In this document: positions 11,342 through 22,500 of the stretch, piece after piece
How positions within the stretch are numbered: the first letter of the stretch is position 1
How the letters are laid out: every line of letters starts with the position of its first letter
Source of the DNA: Norana najaformis
Lineage: Eukaryota > Annelida > Clitellata > Crassiclitellata > Hormogastridae
DNA: 64,000 nucleotides
Reading direction: 5' to 3'
Assembly (NCBI GenBank): GCA_964023275.1
Contig: OZ029913.1
Coordinates: 41,053,757 to 41,117,756, forward strand
Program-made: the position numbers and the translations under genes
Notes under the pieces: generated by a model
Database searches by the model: none
Told to the model about the DNA's origin: nothing
What the model saw: the letters and a program-made list of their open reading frames with translations, nothing else

Positions 11342-14172
11342 TTAATCATTAAAAATGACGCGGCCGCGTTTCTGTGCTTTCTTGATCTTCTTTTCTTGCC
11401 GCGCATTCTTCTTGTTTTCGATGTTTTCCCTTCGTTTCTGCTGTTGTTTTTGCATTTTCATCTGCAGGTCTTGCTCTCTCTTATTCCATCCCTCCTTCCT
11501 CTTCTGTTTCAGCTTCTCTTTCTTTCTCAATGCCAGCTTCAGATAAACTTCATTGTCCTTTACCTTCACTCCCTCTGCTTTTGCAATAGCTTTCTTCCAA
11601 AGGAGTTTTTCTTTTGTTGCCTTAGCTACTTCCTTATCCATTCCTTCCAGTTTCCCCAGCTTGTGCTTCTGCTTCTCCACTTTTTGTAGCATCATCTTGT
11701 AATTCCTTCCCGTTGGGAGTCCATGTTTCTTTTTCTTCTTTGCCAACAAATTGTCTGTTAGTTCAATTTTTGAGAAAAGAATGTTTTCCCCTTTGTTGAA
11801 TGTGTTGCTTGCCTCAACTGTTGTAGATGTTTTGGCCGACTTTTCATGATTGTTCTCCAGAGATTTCTTTTCCTTACGCATTTTTCGTCTTCTTTTCCTT
11901 TTTTCTTTATCTGTTATTCGCCTTTGTTTGAAATCTTCCAGATCTTTCTTTCTTTTCGCTAAAACAACAAACACAGGAACTATAAAAATGCCCAAATACA
12001 TGCCTACAACTACACCATACTAATACCCAAACATGTGTAGTTATCTGCTGGATGGGTATAAAAAATGTTGGCAAAATATTTGCAGAAAAGATTCAGAATA
12101 CACAGTAGGTTAGTTGCTGGCTAGCAAGTGTAACAAGGTCAGCTTCAGTCTCTGAGCAAGTAGAGGTCACAACACCACATTAAATCAGGTATTTTAATTA
12201 AACAAAGTCAGATCACAATATCACACATCAATCTATACTTTAAGCAATCAGCCGTCTGCAGACCATTCCATCTCAATTCGATCAGTGGTCCCCACCTTAA
12301 CAACTCAGATTTTGATAATTATTGGCTACTGTATAGATAAATATGTATCATGACGGTCTGCAAGTTTCAGACCTCAATACATAACAGTTCCTGGGACACG
12401 AAGCTTACAATACACCTAGTGTTGCCCGATTTTCAATGCTGTGGCAAATTACGTGTTTTTACATTTTCCGGTCAATGTATTTCAATAGATATTTTACACA
12501 CAAGCATGAAACTTCCCATATACCTTCAGTTCATTGTCGAGTTTCAGGAAATGTAACATACATAAACTAACACGTTTACATATACAGAGTGTCAAACATG
12601 CTACTTCATATGCATTTAGCAAAATGTGATCGTTAGTTTTGCACCTTCAATCAAACTCTAGCAGCAATAACAGTGGTTCAAAGTGTAGAAACAGCTGCAG
12701 TGAATCTGGAGTCAAGCATTTTAGTATCAATTGGAAAACAGATAAACCAACAGCAAACCAAAAAAAACAAACCATTCTGTCATAAATGAATCTGTAAACA
12801 AATAATTACAAACCTCGTAACTGCTCTAATTTCTTTTGTAGCTTCTCCTTCAGCAACTGTCTCTTTTGTTCTGAATAAAAAATGCAGAATGAAAATACAA
12901 AAAGCAAAACAATGCATAAATTGTATACATATAATGCGTAAAGGGTATAGAGCAACACTTTGTATGTTTAAAATATTTGCAAAATGTTGAAGAATTTCAT
13001 TGCTTCTTCCAATTCCCAGTATCTTAAACTCTCAATAAAACACATCTTGGCTTATTATATTGGAAATGTAAAATCATATACAGTGTGGACCCATTAACAC
13101 AGAGTCATCAGGGTACAAGCCAGTGAAGCAGAGTATAAATCAAACTGCATGTAAAATTTTAAATATGCTCTAATACCCTAAAATATTCTCGAACTAAATC
13201 CATACATAGTATAGTAGGTCTATTTACCACCTTCATTTCATTTAAGAAAATTAAAACATTTTATATGCAGTCTGTGATATAATTTTAAAAATATAAAAAG
13301 CATAAAAGACTAAAAGTTGATAAAATTAAGGAAAATTTAAGAATAAATTAAATTTAACTGTAAAAATAATACAGCAGAATGTTTTGAAAGTTGATTAGCA
13401 CACACAACACATCATCTTGAATATGATTCAGCTTGGTATTCACAGATTTTATATTCCAAGAGTTGCACCTCAAGTTCATCTAGTTCAGATGGAAGTTTAA
13501 AGTATGTTATTTTCTTCTGTTTCTTGCTTTTATCTCTATTTTTCTTTACAAAATCAGTCATTTGGCATGTAAAATTTATATGCATTTATGCATCGGCTGA
13601 GTCAATTTGGCAGATAGCAGCAGCAAGCAGCTCTTTCCTGAGCAATGATTTACCTACACAATGGTGCCTGGGACATGATGCCTCTTCACATTGTGTAGAA
13701 GCATGGGTAAACAGGGAGGAAGTAACAGCATCCACAATGTTAATGTTGGCTACTTCCATTCTAGTCTTACTTTTGGGTATGCATAGTTTACTTAGTGCAC
13801 TTATTATGCCCTCAAAGTCAGTAAGTCTTAATCTGCAGCACAAGATGACTGTGCTTGAAGAACTTGTCCAAAGTCATTGCTACAAGTCCTCTCAGCAGGT
13901 GCAAGCTCCCAACTGTTAGATTACAGACTCAGTGCACTATATGAGAGACCACTGTGCTGTACGCTGTGGGGCATCAACATCAGAGGATTCAGAGAGAGCC
14001 AACAGTTTCACTCACCAGGATCACCTAAATCTGTAGTGTCCATGTTTGATGGTTCTTGGTCAAGTTTTGCTATAGTGTCTTCATCATAGACATGCCGCTT
14101 TGGGACGCTGCTGAGAAGATGTTGAAAATGCCGAGAAGAAGCTTTCGAGTCCGTTTTTATGTCACCAGCCAT
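11342..14172 (-). CDS. SURF6: Surfeit locus protein 6 (SURF6), nucleolar ribosome-biogenesis factor
   Basis: Three coding exons on the minus strand: 14172-14016, 12870-12814 and 11958-11342. Joined they give 831 nt (276 aa), both introns in phase 1 with GT-AG ends. The start is ATG at 14172; a splice acceptor (TTTATTTTAG) just upstream suggests an intron in the 5' UTR. The N-terminus is short (HFQHLLSSVPKRHVYDED). Exon 2 encodes a basic helix (QKRQLLKEKLQKKLEQLR). The C-terminal half carries the SURF6 signature: LFSKIELTDN, GLPTGRNYKMMLQKVEKQK, KLLWKKAIAKAEGVKVKDNE and a long Lys/Arg-rich tail ending RGRVIFND. SURF6 acts in the nucleolus on large-subunit rRNA processing. The protein is somewhat shorter than the human one (about 360 aa), mainly in the variable N-terminal part. 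No break was seen. Confidence 0.93.
13840..13985 (-). mobile_element. SINE copy in SURF6 intron 1
   Basis: This segment and 27885-28020 share an extended similar sequence: GAAGAACTTGTCCAAAG..., a Tyr-like TCTGTAATC..., then GTGCTGTACGCTGT against GTTCTGTACACTGT. Read on the minus strand it starts with a tRNA-like head and ends with a CCTTGGACAAGTTGTT-type motif common after SINE heads. The two copies have clearly diverged. Confidence 0.5.
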
Positions 14173-14769
14173 TTTTACCAGTCTAAAATAAACCAAAGGT
14201 AATGAATTTAGATGATGGGTGCTCAGATTTACTAGAGTCATTTCATGTCAAGTCAAAACAGTCCACAACAAAATCACCTTCAATTTTGTGGAAAATTGGT
14301 TAAGGTTAATTAAGCCAACAGTATTGGTGACAGTAACACGATTTTGGCACTTTCCATTAATTGTGAGGTGTATACAATAGATTACTAAAGAACTATCAGA
14401 GTGCCCATTTTAAAATATACAGCAACTGCTCACAACACCATGCTGATTACACAAACAACATAAAATTTAATTTGTATGAAATCACCTGGGTTGAGGTTAA
14501 TAGATTAAGATTGCTCAGCACTGTTGTAAATAAATATTACACAATTTTGTGCCTGGGTAGTAAGTGTTATTTCTTACTAGCTTATGCCTCAAAAGTATTG
14601 AAGATGGCTGTTATTCCCTTCAAACTTTGCTTTTGTGACCAGGACAATGATATTTCGAAATTTACCTATTTCCAATGAAGAAACAGGCGAATTTGCATGT
14701 TTTTTCGTTCAAATAAAGTCCAAAAAACAACATATGGATCAACATTAACATGTATTTACACTACAGTTA

Positions 14770-15400
14770 TACAAAAATGACCACAAAGATTTAGAAGTGA
14801 GTAGTTTTTCAAGATTTACAATTATACTGTAAATCACTTTCACAAATCAGTCCCCAAATGTTGTCTCCCATCATGTTTTCCTTACACTGTACTTGGTAGC
14901 GATGTTCAAAGTCCAGCATATCTTGGTGGAAGCGCTTGCCTTGCTCCTCCAAGTATGCTCCCATGTTTTCCTAGAAGTTATCAAGATCAGCATATTTGAT
15001 ATGAACTTTGATGAAACATGATGCAGCCAATTTTGCCGTAGTTCTTTACCAGAGTCTCAACCAGCGCCACATATTTTTCAGCCTTCTAATTGCCCAGGAA
15101 GCCCCTAACCACTGCAACAAAGATGTTCCTGGCCACTTTCTCCTTCCTAGTGAGCTTCCTGGGGAATTCTTTGCACTCCAGGATCTTCTTTATCTGTGGT
15201 CCGACAAAGACACCAGCTGTGACCTTTGCCTCAGACAGCTTAGGGAAGAAGTCTTGAAGGTACCTGAAGGCTGCCGACTCCTTATCTCGAGCTGTGACAA
15301 ATTGTTTCACAAGACCCAATTTGATGTGCAGTGGTGGCATCAGCACCTTCTGGGGGTCCACCAGTGGCTCCTACTTGACGCTGTTCCTCCCCACTTGTGT
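14770..15400 (-). pseudogene. Decayed copy of a multi-copy invertebrate protein family of unknown function
   Basis: The minus strand reads EPLVDPQKVLMPPLHIKLGL, then KQFVTARDKESAAFRYLQ, VFVGPQIKKILECKEFP and VARNIFVAVVRGFLGN, and after breaks in frame MGAYLEEQGKRFHQDMLDFE, MMGDNIWGLI and KTTHF. I recognise this as a protein that recurs in many nearly identical copies in arthropod, cnidarian and other invertebrate genomes under 'uncharacterized protein'. Its consensus ends EEQGERFHQDM...RRYQG...MMGDYIWGLIRES. The wide copy number suggests amplification with, or by, a mobile element, but its function is not known to me. This copy has stops in every frame and lacks its N-terminal part. It lies between the divergent SURF6 and NCDN genes. 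Confidence 0.7.
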
Positions 15401-15869
15401 TACCACGCCTCTGATTTTTAGTTATTTAAATTATATGAAATTTAAGGTCACAAAAATATTGCGAATTAAAATGAAGCTTCTAAACTTTTCTTTTAATTCA
15501 ATATAATCTTTCTTTTGAAATCAAGGTGATCGAACCCGTACGCGCGATTTCATGACAACACCGTATGAATGCAGTTGCACCTTAAAGAACATTTGGCTTC
15601 ATTCATACGTATGTAATATACTAAGAAGTTTAAAAAAATAACTTACAACAAACCGTAATGACTAGCTTAACTTCTGTATTTAAGAAACTCTATTATTAAA
15701 GTAACGCATCCAACCGATTTAAATGAAACGTGATTCTACTCGCAATTCTTGTTGCTTCTTCTTTATTTGTTCGGCAAGACGAAAGATTGTAAAATTGCAA
15801 TATACAGAATTTCAGATGACATCATAAAATTATCCAAAATAGAAACCTCTATCCAAGCGATATAATCTA

Positions 15870-15925
15870 TGAATTTCTATAGTGCCACCGTAATAACGCT
15901 CAAGGCATCAGTCGATGGTCGCTAC
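15870..15925 (-). repeat. LINE 3' tail fragment
   Basis: On the minus strand GCGACCATCGACTGATGCC is followed by GGCACTATAGAAATTCAT, the same order of motifs as the 3' end of the LINE at 61160-62140. The rest of 15400-16560 shows no gene; it should include the NCDN promoter. Confidence 0.4.
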
Positions 15926-16567
15926 TAAGCAAAATCGAATGACTACATATGTTAAAAATTGCCGCATTCCCGATAATGCGTTTGATTTTATCAGCTGCGA
16001 AATCGCAAATTGATGTCATTGAGTAAATATAAATGCACGCGTTTTTCTGTAAATAAATATAAATGTACATGTTTTTCTATAGCGGCCCTATGACTTCGAC
16101 CCTGCTCATTTTCATTGAATGTATCGGGTGAGATCCTCGACCACCGCTGCCCGTTTAAATGGCTGCCACGCCATTAAGAATGTCCGTGTACGGACCTTCC
16201 TAGCCAAATTTCTTAGTAGGCCGTGTCAAACTTAGTAGAAAAATTAGAAAGTACAGCTGGGTTGCCATTGGTTTTTCTAAGTCGGTATCGGTTTTCGATT
16301 TTTCTTGTATAGTTTTAAAGTCGGTTCGGTTTCAGAATTCTAAATATGGCGACATGGGCATCGATTTTTATTTGTCACTTGTTATTTAAATTTTGGATGG
16401 TGTTGGCGCCACACGCTTCAATAAAGCACGTTCTGAGTCTCTCAGTGATATGTACTCTTATTGTTCGGAAGCTAGGCGCATGTGCGATGAAATTGTAATA
16501 AAACTCAAATCACTGCGATCGTTGACCAGGTTTATTCTGTGCAGAGTTGCAGATATTGTACCGTACA

Positions 16568-19500
16568 ATGGATATTCAGGTGGGACCTGGCTATGAACGC
16601 GCGTTGTCATTTCTGAGCAACGCCAGTACCGACAACGAACGACTAGCAGCGTTGCTTCTGGTAATGCTCGTTTGGGATCTTGAGCGTGTGCCATAATAAT
16701 TACAGCTGCTGTAGATAATATAACTGTTGTAGATAATAGATAATATAATTTATACGTTGTTGTGAATCGCAATCAAATTAATGAAAGTTAATTATATATT
16801 GTACGCAAAAAATCTTTAAAGTAATGCAAGTAAGTTTGCAATGATGGGTATCATTTCAATATTTATTTATCAAACACCACTATATAATGACTAAAAATCA
16901 ATCGAGGCAATTGTGAGTGAAAGACTTGCACAAGGTTTCTACACTGTAACCGTCTCGGGAGGCTCGCACCCTTACTGTTGGCATTACAAGCTGAGCGCTC
17001 TAGCCAGTCGGCCATTGTGTAATTGGCTAGTTAACAACTTTGGACTCTTTTGATTTCAGGAAAGCTTCTTACAGTGTTTTACTTACTTAGTACTTACTCC
17101 TTTCTGCACAGGTCTGCACATCAGGCAATGCAGCTTTTTCAATGATCTTTTCGCCTCATTCCAGGACATCTCAGATCATCTCAGATCATCTGTGATGGTG
17201 TCTTGCCAGTTGTTGCTTGGTCTTCGCATCCTTCTTTTCCCTTCAAGGATCCAGTTAGTTGCTTGGTTGGCACGTCTATCCTTGTCCAAATGAACCACAT
17301 GCCACATTCATATCAGTCTTCACTTTGTGATGATATTCTCTATATCTGTATTCCTTCTAATTTTTTGCTGTGCATGCACCGGCCTACTGCTCTGACAATA
17401 GCATTTTGGGACCTGTGCCGCTGTTTGTCTTTGGGTTTGTGCATAAAGAACATCTGGAAAATTGATCCCTCCGTCCATTTATCCGCATTTGGTATTACCC
17501 TCTCCCTATACCCTCTCCCTATCTCCTTTATGGACGTCTGCACTCCAAGGGAAAGTGGGCCTCAGGTGGAGGGTTTTTCCATTTCATTTGAGCTCACAGG
17601 ACTTACAGTCATTTGAATGGAAAGAGACCCAGTCATTTCTTTTGATTAGTGGCCCCTGTTTTCTCTGAATGAGGTGCATTCTTATGTTTCTGAAAAGATG
17701 GCTCTAAGCAATATTTCTTCGTAAAATTTGTATATTTTGATGAACTATGTATGTGATTACCTACTTTACTGTGTACCTAGAATAATCCAATATTTATCTA
17801 AACATGTGTTGCTTAGTGTTGTATGCTGGATCTCATAGTCAAAGATGTCCTCATATTCTACCCGGGAGAATTCCCCAGATATGTCACGGGATAAATATAC
17901 ACAGCATAGAACCATGTTCCCTTTAGCTGGACCCCAACCCACTGGGCCTGAGTCATTGCACTACCCTGGGACACTTGAGGCATTGGCATCCTTCTGGCAC
18001 TTGGGCCCAATCCTGCACTGTACCTTCTGGGAAGTGGAACCTGGCAAATCCAGTTGAAATGAAGTTAGGATATACTTATTTTTGTTATTTATACATCTCC
18101 TTTTAATTTCCTTTTCCTTTTCTCAGAGAAGTGGGAGAGCAGAAGAGAGTGTCATATAAATTACGTGTACATTTAAAATAAATAATTTTAAAAATCATCA
18201 GAAATGCCATTAGAGATGTTATTTTGCTTTAGGTGACAAAATCTGTGAATGCAAAGGACTTGAGTCGAGAGCAAAGGCAGCAGCTTTTCAGTGCCATTAG
18301 TTTCAAGTTCATAACTCGATTACTGAAGACAGGTATATGTTGATTTGATTTGTGTATTTACATAAATTGCTTCCTATGAGCATAATTACCATTGTCTTAT
18401 AACTTTTTCACCTTTAAAATCATGGAAATGATGCAGCTCATCTGTACAAATCTACCTTCTGAGTTGGTTTTAAATTTGCTGTTTGTTAATAATAATTACC
18501 ACTGTAGCTAATTGATATATTTTATATGCATAAAGTAATTTCTTAGTAGCTGCTGGTCAAGTCAACAGCTTGTTAATGACTGCAAAGACGTAAACATTTT
18601 TGCCTATTTAAGGAAGTGTTAATCAATAATAATGATTTAATCTAAACTGATTTTAATTTTCTTGAGTAAATGAATCTAAAACTTGTTTTGCAGTCAACTC
18701 TCCGGCAGATTGTTCGCCTAATGCTTTTCGTGCTGTGGCCGTTGCTGTTCTAAGTTGTTTTAGCACTGATGACGAATTGGTAAATTTGTTCATTTTGTTT
18801 TAAGTTACAGTTTAAATTTTTATAATATTTTAAACTGTTTGAATTGCATATTTTGATGGTGAAAAAGCTTACAAGAAAATTTTCAGTATTTCATTTATCA
18901 TCGTCATCATTGTCATCATCATCATTTTCATTATTATCATCATCCTCATCACTGTTATGACATCAGTGGATTATTCGGAGCCTTAGAGGCAGTTCTGTTA
19001 AATTTTTATATAATTTAATGATAATTTGGTGGCAATAATAATTTGGTAATATTAATAATTTGGTAATATTTGTGCAAAACTTGAGGTGGTACATCCTGTG
19101 ATGATCAGCAGTCTAGACGCAATCAACAAGATCATAACTTGTGCTTCAGGGTAAGGCCAGTGCCACATTCAAACACAATGAAAACTCTTTTAAGCTTGTA
19201 TCATCAGTACAAGAATTTTATTATTATCAAGGTTACTAATAGAAATAGGATCAAGGATACACAATTATTTTAACAGTTTTACATTTATTTCTATCGACAT
19301 TGGTCCTGGGAGTCCGCTGAAACCACGCTACTTGCCGTTCAAAATCACATAATCAACCCCACGGACCAAGGAAAAGTAACTGCTGTTATTCTCCTTGACC
19401 TATCTACCGCTTGTGATACTGTTGATCAAGGCATACTTCGTCACTGCCTCGAACATTGGTTTGATCTTTCCAGTCTCACTCTCCGTTGACACGTGTCTTG

Positions 19501-22500
19501 CCTGCACCCCCTCACTCGGTTCATATCAACCCACTCAGGTCAACGCTTACCCTCTTAAATTGTGCTGTTCCACAAGGTTCTTTCCTGGGCCCACTCCTGT
19601 TTGTATTATACAGTACATGACTTCACTCGGTTCACTACTTACTGATAACTGTCTTGACTACCACTTGTACACTGAATATTAGCTATTCCTCTCATACGAC
19701 AATTGCACGTTTAATCCTGCTCTCCAACTACTTGTTTCTGTTTTTCATGATGTTCAGTCTTGGATGGCTAGTAATAAACTTCTGAATCCTTCTAAAACTG
19801 AATTCCTTCTTTTAGGCACAAACCAGCAACTTCACAAATTTGATTGCATTACCTCCATTCATTTAAGGTTTGATTGTTTTTTAAGTTTAATTTAATGGTT
19901 AATTTTATGCTAATTTTAGTTTTAGTTACTTTAATTTTAAACTTCAATTTAATGGTTAACTATATGTTAATTAATTTATTAGTTTAATGTTAATTTTAAA
20001 TCACGATTGCTGTAACAATGTAGTATTCTTTTAGAACTGTAATTTAATGTTAATTGATTAGGGTAAGTTTAATGTTACTTGAAAATCGTGAAGTTGTATT
20101 TGCATAGTGTACTCAACTGTTTTTGGTTTCCAGGAGCATTGACGACGAGGAAGAGGGAAAAATGATGAAGGATTGTTTTGAAATTTTGACATGCATGGCT
20201 GGCCATCCTTTGGGGCGTATCGCCTTGTGTGAGCATGGTTCCTTAACTGCTCTTTGCCAGGCCTTTACTGCAGGAAATCATTGTAAGCATTCTAAACCAT
20301 ACTATTACAATCCTAACAAAACAGTTTAAAAAAATCCTCTCTGTACTTCTCTTCCCCATGTCTTTTGCATAATTCTAATTCCTAACACCATCTACAGTCT
20401 GCCTGTCTGTTTGTCTGGATGTCTGGATTTTTACTTGGAACTGAACCTGATTGTTCCTGTGTTGCCAATTTTGTTTTCACTGCGGCCCTGTGAATAAGAT
20501 GGTTCAGAGAAGTTAACTTTTCTGGGTGTTGAAGAAATTCAGAGATTGCAGTTTTATATAAGAATCCTTGTGATGTGCAAGTGTTGCCAATTCCTGAGCA
20601 GATTAGAAAGTGAAAAGAATATTAGAAAAATTATTGACATTGGTATGTATCAAGAAAAACAGTAAACACGCATGGGGTACCATCCATATACCACTTATAG
20701 CAGATTAAAACTAAGAATAAATTAAAAGTAAATTCTGGTAAGGTCTGCCTTTGATGGAGTTTTCTTTAGGAATTGAAAATTCTGGTTTGAGTGGTCTCAG
20801 TTTGTAAGACCTGTTCTTAAAACTTTTCAGATTCCCGTTCTGCTTTGCACGCTGTCCAACTGCTGGTTCGGAGCGAGAGTGAATGTGCTTGGAAAACGAG
20901 CACCAAAGGATTGACGTTGCTTTTGGAAGAGCTAAGCGTGATCCTGAAAGAAAGAAAGGTGACCGTCTTATGAAATTTCTTATTCTGCACAACTTTCCAT
21001 ATTTTCTTGTATTACGGATTTCATCTTCTGATCTGCAATGTCAAACATTCATTTTTCTGCAGATAGACTTGTAGACTTGTTGTTTTTGACAGACACTAGT
21101 GTCGTTCAGGCTGGAGGGCAGTGCCTTCAAGAAATACGTAACAGGTGCTATATAAATGTCTAGTTACATTACATTACATGAAAGCCATTCACCTGCTTGG
21201 ATCAAATGCTGACTTTGTGTTCTGGTGTATTATAAAGGCATTTACTGTGTTAGACATTGAAATGGCTTTTTCACTGGGCATGTTACTTTTAATTTGACTT
21301 CTGAGTAGATTTGGCTTAGAGTGTCTTTTTTCACTAATGTCACTTAGAATGAAGCAATTTTTCTTTCCTTCTGTTATTCTTCCCGCATTTTTAATTTTAG
21401 GATGAAATGGCCTTTGTGTCATGTAACACAGTTCTTGACATTCTCACCAACAGTAGTTCGGTAAGTTGGAATTTTTTAAATGATTACATCAGACTCATCA
21501 CTAGGTACAGTTTGACTGAGGTTCGAAGAAGAATGAAATTATGAATCTGTGTTGTTTAATTGATAATTAATAGCTCAAGGAGCTTCTGATTTGATGGCTT
21601 TATAAAGTTACTAAGAGTTTAATTGTAACTGTGTTATCTAGTCGATAATTAGCTTGGATAATTTATGATTCGGTGGTCTTACGTTCCAGAATGTCTTGAA
21701 CCTTCCGCAAGTCTTTTGGAGAAATGTCTGCCATGGCTTGTTTGATCTCCTGAGAAGCAGAATTGGTCAGTCTGTCAGCTATGCTCACATTACACTTTAT
21801 GCTACACTTTAAAGCATTTTTTCTATGCATAGCACAACAGCTCAGAAGTGGGACATTTTCCATTACTTATCTTGAAGAATTATTTCTGAGTCGGTTAGAA
21901 AAGTGAATTAAAACAAAAAGTAATATTAATAGTAATTTTTATGAGCATTGTTATTAGTATAATTCTACTGATGGTGGTGCTGGTGATGATTTTGCTGGTG
22001 GTGGTCCTGGTGGTGAATATGACTGTTGATGATGATTATGGTGATGATAATGATTTCAGGTGAAGTGAACCGTGATCTTGCTTTGCAACTGGCATCTCAG
22101 GTGGTTAGAATTTACGGAATGGAAGCGATGTTGCACAGAGGAGAGAGCAATGAACAGCTGCTTCCTCTGCTTGTTCATCTGTCATCAATTGAAGTGCGCA
22201 TGATCTTGGAAGATCCCAACGTCGAACAGGTATGAAATCTCAATCTATACTCTGCTTGATAACATTCTAACACTACAATATGGGATAATTTTAGTACTTA
22301 ACAGTACAGTACTTAATTTTAGTACGTTAAGATAGAATAAGATGACACAGTAACAGTGTAAACAGTGTAAATTTTAGTTTGTATTTAATGTTAAGGTAGA
22401 ATAAGATAACATCAGTGTTAATTTTCTCTGTACAGATGGTCTCAGACAAGGCGCATCTACTTGCCTCGTGTTTCTCGATTCTTGAATCAGCCGTTGTCTT

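Noticed and set aside
15008-15421. 137-codon plus-strand frame
   Set aside because: It is the antisense shadow of the decayed multi-copy family on the minus strand, whose motifs are recognisable.
16955-17035. Candidate tRNA-Thr gene
   Set aside because: A and B boxes are recognisable but the stems do not pair; better explained as a SINE head.
17845-18057. 70-codon open frame beginning MSSYSTRENSPDMSRDKY
   Set aside because: Lies in NCDN intron 1, shows no recognisable domain and has no splice context.
21549-21690. Two diverged ~60-bp direct repeats beside the inverted NCDN exon, considered as inversion breakpoints
   Set aside because: They are direct, not inverted, copies and both lie on one side of the exon, so they do not define the inversion.
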